Shown here: positions 24,186 through 34,882 of the stretch, piece by piece
Layout: every line of letters begins with the position of its first letter
Numbering within the stretch: the first letter of the stretch is position 1
Origin: Pteria penguin
Taxonomy: Eukaryota > Mollusca > Bivalvia > Pterioida > Pteriidae
DNA: 64,000 nucleotides
Direction of reading: 5' to 3'
NCBI GenBank assembly: GCA_035048485.1
Contig: CM068581.1
Coordinates: forward strand, 10,994,864-11,058,863
Made by a program: the position numbers and the translations under genes
Notes under the pieces: model-generated
What the model was told of the DNA's origin: nothing
Seen by the model: only the letters and a program-made list of their open reading frames with translations
Databases searched by the model: none

Positions 24186-24310
24186 TCCTTAGCTACCTCA
24201 TGTATTTTAATTTTATATTGTCATACTTAAATTTATGTTTTTGTCATTGCCATAGGAGATTAATAAACAGAATGTTTACATTTAAAAGCATTGTTACATT
24301 CGGGGACGAA

Positions 24311-24331
24311 TGAACCTGGAGGCGTGGGTAA
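24311..24331 (+). other. Candidate polypurine tract
   Basis: 'ggaggcgtgggta' directly precedes the 3' LTR start at 24,332, where plus-strand DNA synthesis would be primed. Confidence 0.5.
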
Positions 24332-24765
24332 TGTAATGGTGACCGGAATTTTAGTTACAGTTACCGTTTGTTGTTTACACTTCGTTTAAACGTGGAACAT
24401 TCCAACTATCTATCCACCCTTTCCTATTTAGACTCGACGATGCTATATAAGCAAATTCCGGGCTTAAAAATGGCTCTTCACGAATAAAGCCTGCAAGCTG
24501 TTAGGACTAAATCGGTATGCTAAACCTTATTGGAAATACAGGCCCAAACAGAGCCGTGGTCCGAATAGAGCCAAAGATTTCAAATAAGGTAGATAAGCCA
24601 AGCTATCAAGGCACGGCAGCAGTATACGACACGACGTGTGGAGTGTGGCATGCCATAATTTAACCAAGTGAACGTCTTCACTTAAGGGCTGGCAGACCAG
24701 TAGTGCTTATATATATGCATTGTAGCACGTCGATAATTTGGCAGGACAATTCAAATACATGTAGT
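24332..24765 (+). repeat. Gypsy 3' LTR (probably truncated)
   Basis: Matches 13,727-14,175 closely, with a 16-bp deletion near 'gccataattt' and scattered substitutions. The TATA box 'gctatataagc' and 'gaataaag' are retained. After 'acatgtagtt' the similarity stops. No target duplication can be assigned, which fits loss of the distal LTR. Confidence 0.9.
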
Positions 24766-25376
24766 TCTTTATTTGATCTTTATGAACGACCTACTGCTTA
24801 TGTTTCAAGCATACATTACATGTGACCCTCACTGGGAAGAAAAACAGTGAAAGGAAATGGTGTTTTGGGCCGAATTCTATCCGTCAAGAAGCCATGTTTT
24901 CCATCAGTGACCATGAAAAGTCTATTTCTCATGTACAAGCAGTAAACATTACAAAATCATGTACTGCAGCCAAGTAAAAAGCAATCTGTTGCACATAAAC
25001 CGTAGTTGCACAACACGAATATAAGAAAACAAATTGAACTCAAATTTCATAACAAACATGACATGCCTGTATTAAAACAGGAATTGTTCAGTCGTCATGG
25101 GGCACGCACAAATACACCCACAAGCAGAATGATTCTTTGAATATGGTCTTGACCTTGTGGAGATCATGTCAAGGACATGACAAAAGCCTGGGTGAGAAGT
25201 GGAAGTTGTGGTAGTATGAACTTGCGCAGTTGCTTTTTTATGATGACCAAAGAGGAGGGTCTTTGTTGAAAGACTTGTCAAACGCACGCTCTTTGGTGTC
25301 AGGCAAAAGTTAAATACATAGGAAATTGTTATACAGAATTGAAGAAGACTGAAATTCTGAAACATGTGAAAGCTTA
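24766..25376. other. No supported gene
   Basis: A minus frame at 25,072-25,410 (112 codons) has no recognisable domain. Confidence 0.4.
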
Positions 25377-25640
25377 GAAACCATTTACCTATATCAATGT
25401 CCATCCTCATCCCATGGGGAGTCTTTATGCATAAGATCTCGACTATAAAATTAAAAGGATAACATTATAGAGCCCGGAAATCATTTACCTTTATCAATGT
25501 CCAGTACACGACCTTTAAACCCCAAAATCAATATGTATCTTAACTCTATCTTTCTATGTGAAAAGGTAACACTAGGGAGCCTGCAAACCATTCACCTATA
25601 TCAATGTCCAGTACATTTTACCTTTGACCCCAAAATGAAT
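25377..25640. repeat. Three diverged ~110-bp tandem units
   Basis: 'aaaccatttacctatatcaatgtcca', in variants, recurs near 25,378, 25,480 and 25,588. Each is followed by sequence like 'cctttaaaccccaaaat'. Confidence 0.75.
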
Positions 25641-27410
25641 AAATGGGTGGGTGGAGGGTTACAGGGGCTGCTCTCTTTTTTTAGATGATGGACCGATGCT
25701 TTCTCACCATGCCGATACGAAACGAAATTCAAGGTTTGCTACCCCCCCCCCTCCCCTTCCTCTCAGTTTTGAAATGTTTCCTATGACCTTGATCTGAACA
25801 CCCATCTGAGCAAGGTAGATGCCAATCTCAAGAATACATGAGTTCGTGTTAAAATCTGAGCACGATCTCAAACAGGTAAAGTTTTATAACCTCAGCTTTT
25901 CCATTCAGTCTAAATTTTGAGATCGCTAGAGGAATATGAGCACGTTCAGAGCTTTGAGATCGATCTCAAGACGTTTTACAACCTTTGGGTAGCATTAACA
26001 ACTAAAATTTGAAATAGCAATTATTTTGTTCTAACCGTCTTTTACCTACTCTGAAGTGGATCCGAAACTCGTTTTCAAAGATAACCATCATTAGATTGCG
26101 ATATCTTTTATAAAATAAAAGAAGAAAAAAACCCATGTACTGTTTAAAAATTTTGAAATCATCCTGACTCCCGCCAGTACAAAGAATGTATAGTCTTTAT
26201 CGTAGTAATACTTAAGAAATAATTACTCTGCTTACTTTATTTCTTTAAGGAGCAATGTATCGAAACATTATATTGTTGCATAATTATTTAGGATATATGG
26301 CTATATATAATCCATTTTACTGAGATGGATTACCTGTTGTAAATGTTGAAACAACTAAAAACAATAATTTTTTAAACGAACTATATACAAAGAACGATAA
26401 ATTTGCACGAATTCTGATCGATTTTCTCGCTTCAGCTTTTTAATCGTCGTGTGCTTTCCTGTGCATACTTCGAAATACATGTAACTAAATATAAGCTTTT
26501 CCACAAGCTATTGTAGTAGGTTACAATCAAAATCTCCGACGCATCCTCTTTTCCATAGAACTAGAAAATACATACTTTTTCGACAACTCTCCTAAAACGT
26601 GCACGGTCGATTACCGGGGTATTAGATCTTTTTAACAGTTTTTAGCCAGGCTCAATGTCGAAGGCATAAGCCAAGACTATAGCCGCCGAGCACGACTCTC
26701 AAAACGAGGCAGTCTAATTATAAGTTTTAAAGCCCTCTTTCTCACTCAATGTGTTCTTGCGCTTCAAAACATAATCTCTGATGTAATTTCTAGCATTACC
26801 GGTACAAAATTCAAAACGCATTGAATCTTTATTGGATCATTAATTATATGTAACATTGCAAATAGAGATAAACATGTGTATATATTAAGTTACCTGCTCT
26901 TGTTTGATATCGCTGCGCGAAGAGACAGGTGACCAACGCCATTCTGGAGAGACTTCTTCTACTCCAGCTAATGTTGATTATAGCGCAGGTCGTATGGAGA
27001 GATAACGAGCAGTACAAACAGCGTGTAGATGTAATTCGTCTGCCGTAGCATAAACAGCATTATACAGTATTTGATAAATATATAACATATATACCTTTTA
27101 ATTTAGTGCACCATGTGCGCATTTCGACAATTTATGTCTCTTCAGTAATGCTCGTGGCCAAATGATTGGAATTCTCAAAATATATAAATACTTGAAGAGC
27201 AGTGTTGAAACCAAAAAGTGAACCAAAGAATCTATCTAAGGACAGAGCTATGCATGAGGGCGATACTCTTTAGTTTTAGAGTGATTTACTTAATTTGATG
27301 AATTTTGAAGTAAATATTTCATATCAGTACAAAGGCACTGGAAACTAGACTTACGATGCTCTCGGGAACTAACAGTCCACCAGCAGTAATGTAATTTATG
27401 ACAGGCGCGA
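25641..27410. other. No supported gene
   Basis: AT-rich with a C run near 25,741. A 'gatctcaa'-rich stretch at 25,800-25,980 resembles in style the arms of the inverted-repeat element at 30.8-33.1 kb. I see no coding evidence. Confidence 0.4.
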
Positions 27411-27664
27411 AGCCGGCGTGGCCTAGTGGTATCGCGCTCGTCTCCTGATCGGGGGGCCGGGGTTCGAGGCACGCTCTGGTCATGCCGGTGCCCTGTCTTT
27501 TAGATAAGACAGTAAAAGTAAAAACCGAGGCCCCGTGTCGTGGTATGCATGGCACGTTAAAGATTCCCTCACTACTTCGGGTGGGTCCGTTGCAAAGGTC
27601 AAAATTTGTATTCCGTCACCATATATCGTGGTGTGACGTTAAACAAAAATCAATCAATCAATCA
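27411..27664 (+). mobile_element. tRNA-derived SINE, copy 3 (full length)
   Basis: A box 'tggcctagtgg' at 27,419-27,429 and B box 'ggttcgaggca' at 27,461-27,471. The central block is 'aagacagtaaaagtaaaaac' and 'cacgttaaagattccctcac'. The tail 'gtgtgacgttaaac' ends in repeated 'aatc' units. It is the best-preserved copy in the window. Confidence 0.92.
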
Positions 27665-28260
27665 TTATGAGAGGCGCGTGATGTTTAGCGTCGAAAGGGA
27701 CATATATATCTAAATTTAGATATATACATTCCAGGCGTCGAGGATGTAATTAACTGTCAATATTTGTTGATTCTAAACTAAATGAATAAAACAAAACGAA
27801 ATCTAGTGATATAAAAATAACCAATAATGCGTCACTTGAACCTGTCAGTCTCGTTATGGTCACTGTCTAGATATTTTAAGATCTAGACAGGCATGACATT
27901 GCCAACTGGTTTAATATTTGCGTACATGTATATGTAAGGGGATTCCCCTACGTCTATCTTTGCCGATTGAAGCATGTTTCTAATTCAAGCGTCATACATA
28001 AACATTGGTATAGCGTTGTGTATTGCCCATTGCCTTTTCGCTTGAAAGAAAACGGGTACATGTATTGCTCCCTATGCTGATTAGCATGTCTGACATTATT
28101 CTCAGATCGACGTCATTACCAACAAAGTAGTCATTAAGATGTATTTTATTCAAATGTCGTTCAGGTATTAAGATAAATAAACTAAGTATCATTTCAGGTT
28201 TTCTCTCGGATTTGTTCTGTTACATATAAATTTTTGCAATTTTGACCCCCCAAAAATTGA
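27665..28260. other. No supported gene
   Basis: Nothing recognised. Confidence 0.4.
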
Positions 28261-28281
28261 TAAAAAGATATGAAAAAGATA

Positions 28282-30815
28282 AACAAGAGGCCCAAGTGGG
28301 CCTATATCGCTCACCTGAGTACCTATATTATCAGTCATGCATGAAGGAAGAATTCATTTATTTTTGCATTAATGTGACTAAGTCAACACAGATGTTGAAA
28401 ATATGTCAAATTTTATTTCAGGCTAGAAGAAAAAACAACACTTTTTTGCACATCCATTCAGGTGATTTTGATATTAAGCATTTCCTTTGTCTCTGTAAGA
28501 AGTCATTCAGTGCAACAAGTTAGTAATTTTCTTTAGGTGGGGCCTTTTGTTGACTGATTTCAAGTCTGGGTCATGAACAACAATTGTTTCAAATATTGTC
28601 CAGATCTAACTTAAAATTGCCTAATTTCATATGTTGAGTGTTGAGAAACATCTAAAAACTTATTTAGATGTGTAAAGAAATGAAAAAAAAATTTTGACCA
28701 CAGCTGGATTTGAACCGCTACTCTCCATATTTCAATTACCAAGTGGTATATGTACTATTGTGAGAACTGCTTTTTAGACATGGTGGCATTATCTGTTAAC
28801 CAATTTGGATGAAATTTACCAAATTGATAGAGGACTTTTAGTACTTCATGTATTCCATGTTTCATTAAAATCTTTCATGTGGTATAACAGCAGAAGTGAA
28901 AAATGTGATTGAATTGTTCCTATACACCCTCATTTGGAAGTCTTAAAAAATTCATAGAAAATCCAAAAATTGAGATATTGACAAAATTCTTTCAAAGTAA
29001 CAATCCTTACCATAATTATGATCACAATAGTCCATAAGAAATCATCATTATCAATTAACTAGGAAATATGACACTTTTTTCTGCATTGAATCACCAAGTC
29101 CAAAGAAATGTCGAAAAAAATTCTAAAATTTGATTTTGGAAGGGAACCAAAATGACAATACATCTTCACTCATCCCTCTAGATCATTTCTATGCATTCTG
29201 TTTGTCTCTGTATACAGCCCGTATGAAAAAGAATATTGTTAAACGAGGGAACTCTTTTGTGACCTACTCTTGACTATGGTGGCGCCACCTGTAAAGATGT
29301 CTGGACGAAAACAACAGAATTTGAAGAGGATCATAAGTGACTTATTTCTACCAAAATTTATTAAAATCCTTCAAACAGTTTTGTAGAAAAAGTTGAAAAT
29401 GTGAAAAATGGCCAACCCCCCCTTTTTTTTTGGAAGTCTTAAACGTAAAATTTCTAATTTCATATGTTGAGTGTTGAGAAACATCTAAAAACTTATTCAG
29501 ATGTGTAAAAAAAAAAAAAAATTTTTTTGACCACAGCTGGATTTGAACCGCTACTCTCCATATTTCAATTACCAAGTGGTATATGTACCATTGTGAGACC
29601 TACTTTTAGACATGGTGGCATTATCTGTTAACCAATTTGGATGATCCGCACAAAAAACAAAACCTTTGAAAAGGACTATGAGTACTTGCATCCTACCCAG
29701 TTTTATCACAATCCTTCAAGTTGTTCTGTAGATTAAGTTGAAGATATGAAAAATTGTCCCCCCCCCCCCCTTTTCTTGGAAGTCTTAAAAAATTCATAAA
29801 AAATTCAAAAATCGAGATATTGAAAAAATTCCTTCACACCAGCATTCCTTACCATAGAAATGATTAAATGAAACCAAATGAATGCATCAATGTTTACTAA
29901 AAGAAAATAATAACTCTTTAATGCATTAAAATAACAAAGTCCAAAATAAAAATGAAAAAACGTCAAAAATTTGATTTCAGAATGGAACCAAAAATATCAA
30001 CACTTCTTCCCATATGCCTCTATCTCATTCCTATGCAGTCGGTTTGTCGCTGTATGCACCCAATCTGAATAAGAAGTTTGTCAAAGGAGGGTACCCTCTG
30101 TGACCTACTTTTGTCTGTGGTGGTGCCACCTGTTCATGGATCCTGACAAAGATGACCACATTTGTCGGGGACCTTGAGTATTTGATGCATGCCAAGTTTC
30201 ATTGAATTCCAGCAAGTGGTTCCGAAGAAAAAGTTCAAACTGTGAAATGTTTACACCAATTATCCCACCCCCCCCCCCCCCCCTTTTTCTTGAAAGTCTT
30301 AAAAAATTCATAAAAAATCCAAAACATAAAATATTGAAAAATTTTCTTCGCAGTAGTATTTCTTACCATCAAAATGATCAAATTAAACCAAATTAATGCA
30401 TCAATGTTTACTAAAAGAAAAAAATACCTCTTTTCTGCATTAAAAATACCAAGTACAAAAAAACGTCAAAAATTTGATTTCGGAATGGAACCAAAAATAA
30501 CAACACTTCTTCACACATCCCTCTAGATCATTCCTATGCATTTGGTTTGTCTCTGTATGCCCCCGGTCTGAAGAAGAAGTTTGTCAAAGGAGGGTACCCT
30601 CTTTGACCTACTTTTGCCTGTGGTGGCGCCACCTGTTGATGAATCTGGACGAAAAACAACAACACTTGTAGGGGACCATGAGTACTACATGCTTATCAAG
30701 TTTCATCAAATTCTGTTCAGTGGTTCTGGAGAAGAAGTCGAAAATGTGAAAAGTTAACGACGGACGGTGATTGATCACAATAGCTCACTTGAGCCTTTGG
30801 CTCAGGTGAGCTAAA
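28282..30815 (+). mobile_element. 'aggcccaagtgggcct' element, copy A (long form)
   Basis: Starts 'aacaagaggcccaagtgggc' with a hairpin ('ggcccaagtgggcc') and 'gctcacctgag'. It ends with a second hairpin, 'ctcacttgagcctttggctc' then 'aggtgagct'. The interior has diverged long units with a period of about 833 bp ('catatgttgagtgttgagaa' at 28,628 and 29,461). These contain C runs and a tRNA-like B box on the minus strand ('ggatttgaacc'). A 13-bp direct repeat 'taaaaagatatga' occurs at 28,261-28,273 and 30,812-30,824. It carries no coding sequence, so it is non-autonomous. Its terminal hairpins recall Helitron-type ends, but this is unproven. Confidence 0.82.
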
Positions 30816-30841
30816 AAGATATGATGAATTTCTATCGTAGA

Positions 30842-33070
30842 TCTGGTCTGCGTCCCACGAATGAGTTTGAGACTGAGATTTTGCTCAAATCTGAGAAAAA
30901 TCTCAAATTTGAGCAAAAACTCAAAAGTGAGTCCCACGAAAACATTTCCGTCTCAGTTTGAGATCAAAGCTTGAGTCCGATCTCAAATTGAGTTCCAGCT
31001 CAAATTTGCGTCCCATGAACATTTTTTCCAGCTCAAGTGAGTCAGAAAGTTGAGAATAACTCAGATTTCATTGAGACAGCTCCCTACCAGTCTCAAACAT
31101 TAAGAATGCACGTAAATGTGTTGTTTTATTTAATATTACAAGCAAAATAGACGTAAAATTGCATACAAAATCTCATATAATGTTATTGTAAGACTTAAAA
31201 ACAAGTTTGGTTATAAGTCATTGATGTATTCAATAGTTGTAAATGTAGTTACGCAGTTCACACAATTCGCCACTTTATGCTGTTGTAAAGTAAAGCATTG
31301 AACATAATATCATTATTCATACAGTCATGTTTAATGTTGAATATGGTCATAACTTTTTTAAACACTGACAAGTAATCACATCTTACCTAGAGAGTAAGTC
31401 AATGTATGGATTGTATTAATTCTACTGTGAGGGATTATTTATATTGATTGATTTATCGATCGATTAATTGACTATTTCATGAATACCACTGATGAAAGCA
31501 TCTGCCTGATGCACTGCATAGAAATTTTATACCTTTGCAACGGACAGTCCGTAACAGTGAGGGATCTTTTACGCGCCACTCCCACTGTGACACAGGACCT
31601 TGGCTATTAATGAAGGACAGGAAACCGGTGCATCCAATGGCGGGAGTCGAACCCAGGCCTCCTGGTCAGGAGCCGAGCACCTCATCCACTGCGCTGCACT
31701 GGCTTTTGTTAACATTTAACACCGACACACAAAACGGCGTTTCTGATTAATATTTTATTAAGACATAGAAGATCCCGATACCACGAAAATTACCCCCATG
31801 TGAAATGTCAAAATGGTATTTTTGCAAATTATTTACTAGTAAAAATAACCCCGTTTACAGAACTTGACGTCACCTTATTTGTAGGATGAATTCCATTTAA
31901 ACACCCCCCCCCCCCCCCCCGAAAAATACGAAGAGAAAGAAAAAAGGATAGAAAGACAAAAAAAAAAAAAAGATCCCCCCCAAAAGAACAGAAAAAACTT
32001 CGCCTTCCAGGGATGTTAATTGGTAGCATGCTTATCTCCGGACCGAATGTTCCATGGTACAATTGGGTGGTTATCCAATAAGATAAATTTTATGAAAATA
32101 TTGTTGGCTTTTATTTACATGTAGTTATTATCATGTGGATATGTAGATATACGTCATGTAGAGTTTTTTACCGCTTGCGGTGTTTGCAATGCGCAAACGT
32201 CATGAGTGATCGTCCTTAATAGAAATGGAAATGAAATATCGTCAGACCGACGGACAAATCCGGTTATAATGATGCCGGTCCGGTATATAATCTTAAATCT
32301 CTGGACCGATTGTCTAGTGTTTTCCAGAGGCGATTTAGGTTTCAAACTTACATGTATTTCTAATGTCATCCATATGTCCTATAAATATTTTTACAATTTC
32401 ATATTCACTGTAATAGTGAATTAGACCTTAGATGCAGTAAATGATTTGGCCTTTTTGACATTTTTCGCAAAGTCTCCTATTTCTATTTCGCCTCTGTCGA
32501 CACGAAAAGGCCTTTAACCCCATTGCTCTTGCCATATTTGATGACGTCATAACCTGGCGTCATTTTATGTATCAACGCTTACGTTATACGTAGATCTAGA
32601 TCTACGTCATAAAGGTTTTTAAAAGTTGTGACCAAATTCAACATTAAACATGACTGTATGAATAATGATATTATGTTCAATGCTTTACTTTCTAACAGTA
32701 TAAAGTTTCGAATTGTGTGAACTATTTAACTACATTTACAACTACTGTATACATGAATGACTTATAACCAAACTTGTTTATTCTGTATGCAAAATTACGT
32801 CTACTTTGCTTGTAATATCACATAAAACAACACATTTACGTGTCATATTTGTGTTTGAGACTGGTCGGGAGCTGTCTCAGTGAAATTTGAGTTTTTCTCA
32901 ACTTTCTGACTCACTTGAGTTGGATAAAATGTTCGTGGGACGCAAATTTGAGCTGGAACTCAATTTGAGATCGGACTCAAACTTCGATCTCAAACTAAGA
33001 CGGAAATGTTTTCGTGTCTCAGATTTGAGCAAAATCTCAGTCTCAAACTCATACGTGGGACGCAGGCCTG
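30842..33070. mobile_element. 2.2-kb element with ~440-500-bp terminal inverted repeats
   Basis: The left arm, about 30,850-31,350 ('ctgcgtcccacg', then many 'gtttgagatc' motifs, then an AT-rich part), is the reverse complement of about 32,635-33,068. The arms are clearly homologous with substitutions and small indels. The spacer holds a SINE at 31,443-31,706 and unique sequence. It has no transposase, so it is non-autonomous. The class is unknown and I could not fix a target duplication. Short open frames in the right arm on both strands are by-products of the repeat. Confidence 0.85.
31443..31706 (-). mobile_element. tRNA-derived SINE, copy 4
   Basis: Minus orientation. The B box is seen as 'ggagtcgaacc' at 31,643-31,653 and the head as 'ccactgcgctgcactgg'. 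The central block 'gtgagggatcttttacgcgc' and the tail 'gcatctgcctgatgcactgc' match copy 2. It sits between the arms of the surrounding inverted-repeat element. Confidence 0.88.
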
Positions 33071-33547
33071 TTGAACTTTTCAAGAATATATCCTGCTAAA
33101 CAGAGTAGGTTTAATGGTCATGGATTGTCAATGCAAGTGAAATTGTACTAAAACAATGGGGAATTTTCACAAACGCTTAGATGATCCGATCCGTGATTTG
33201 TTATGAGGTATACTCCTCGGAATTTATCTTCAATTTCTAAGTAAAATCTTATTTTTTAATCTTTTATTTTTCCATGATTACTATCTTAAATGAAAAAATA
33301 ATGAAACATATATAATGCATGTATACTTCTTCATTGAATTCAAATGTGGATTTCAAAATATTTATAACAGGATTTGTAAAAAATTACTGAAAAATTGCAT
33401 TATAGCCTAGGATAAAACCAGTCATACCCCCTCGTGCATTCGGAATCTCTCCTGCCTTTACTCATAAAAGAATGCTGCAATATGTAAAACTGAAAACAGA
33501 TACGTACAGTGAAATAGCCCCATTAATCCAGAGAGTTATAGTCAAAC
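33071..33547. other. No supported gene
   Basis: AT-rich. No feature recognised. Confidence 0.4.
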
Positions 33548-34882
33548 GGCCCAAGTGGGCCTATATCGCTCACCTGAGCACAAAATGCATATTATTTACA
33601 AGCAAGCAAGAAATTCTGTGCAGGGGTTCTGGAGAGGAAGATGAAAATGTGTCAATCAAACAGAGCCAATGGCGGCCATCTTGGATTACGGATCGGCATA
33701 AAACACACAAACTTGGTAGAAGACACTGAGTACTTACTTCCCATGAAGTTTGGTGAAATTCTGAGCAGCGGTTCTGGAGAAGAAGTCGAAAATGTGTCAA
33801 CCAATCAGAGCCAATGGCGGCCATCTTCGATCCCGGATCGGCATAAAAAAACACAAACTTGGTAGATAACCTTGAGTACTTACTTCCTATGAAGTTTGGT
33901 GAAATTCTGTGCAGCAGTTCTGGAGAAGAAGTCGAAAATGTGTCAACCAATCAGAGCCAATGGTGACCATCTTGGATCCCGGATCGGCATAAAAAACACA
34001 AACTTGGTAGAGGACTTTGAGTACTTACTTCCTATGAAGTTTGGTGAAATTCTGTGCAGCGGTTCTGGATGAGGTCGAAAATGTGTCAACCAATCAGAGC
34101 CAATGGCGGCCATCTTGGATCACGGATCGGCATAAAAAACACAAACTTGGTAGAGGACTTTAAGTACTTACTTCCTATGAAGTTTGGTGAAATTCTGTGC
34201 AGCAGTTCTGGAGAAGAAGTCGAAAATGTGTCAACCAATCAGAGCCAATGGCGGCCATCTTGGATTACGGATTGGCAAAACAAACACAAACTTGGTAGAG
34301 GACCTTGAGTACTTACTTCCTATGAAGTTTGGTGAAATTCTGTGCAGCAGTTCTGGAGGAGAAGTTGAAAATGTGTTAACCAATCAGAGCCAATGGCGGC
34401 CATCTTGGATCAAGGATCGGCATAAAAAACACAAACTTTGTAGAGGACCTTGAGTACTTACTTCCTATGGAGTTTGGTGAAATTCTGTGCAGCAGTTCTG
34501 GAGGAGAAGTTGAAAATGTGTTAACCAATCAGAGCCAATGGCGGCCATCTTGGATCAAGGATCGGCATAAAAAACACAAACTTGGTAGAGGACCTTGAGT
34601 ACTTACTTCCTATGAAGTTTAGTGAAATTCTGTGTAGCATTTCTGGAGGTGAAGTCGAAAATGTGTCAACCAATCAGAGCCAATGGCGGCCATCTTGGAT
34701 CACGGATCGGCATAAAAAACACAAACTTTGTAGAGGACCTTGAGTACTTACTTCCTATGGAGTTTGGTGAAATTCTGTGCAGCGGTTCTGGAGAAGAAGT
34801 CGAAAATGTAGAAAAGTTAACGACAGACGGACGCTGCACTATGACAATAGCTCACTTGAGCTACGCTCAGGTGAGCTAAAAA
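33548..34882 (+). mobile_element. 'aggcccaagtgggcct' element, copy B (145-bp tandem units)
   Basis: Begins 'ggcccaagtgggcctatatc' and ends 'cttgagctacgctcaggtga' then 'gct'. Its interior is about eight tandem units of ~145 bp. Each has 'cttgagtacttacttcctat', 'gaagtttggtgaaattctgt', 'caaccaatcagagccaatgg' and 'cggccatcttgga'. Repeated open frames over the array are not genes: they run on through the repeat because the unit lacks stops in some frames. Confidence 0.92.

Larger units (their letters stand above)
13727..24765 (+). mobile_element. Decayed Gypsy LTR retrotransposon split by a LINE
   Basis: The order is 5' LTR, gag with zinc knuckle, protease relic, RT, RNase H, integrase, an extra zinc-finger frame, purine tract, 3' LTR. 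This pol order (RT-RNase H-integrase) is that of Gypsy/Metaviridae. The LTRs both open 'tgtaatggtgaccgg' (13,727 and 24,332) and match closely over ~430 bp. Several frameshifts, stops and deletions make it non-autonomous. A 3.6-kb LINE sits inside it at 18,292-21,872, between the RNase H and integrase regions, so the Gypsy insertion is the older event. Confidence 0.93.

Noticed and set aside
23351..24331. Envelope gene of a retrovirus-like element
   Set aside because: No signal peptide, cleavage site or transmembrane segment. The visible motifs are zinc fingers.
33472..34879. Series of ~85-90-codon frames with recurring 'NQSQWRPSW' text
   Set aside because: Frames through the 145-bp tandem units of a non-autonomous element. 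The 145-bp period is not a multiple of three and frames break each unit.
33641..34882. CRISPR-like array
   Set aside because: Units are contiguous ~145-bp tandem repeats without unique spacers, in a eukaryotic context, bounded by mobile-element termini.
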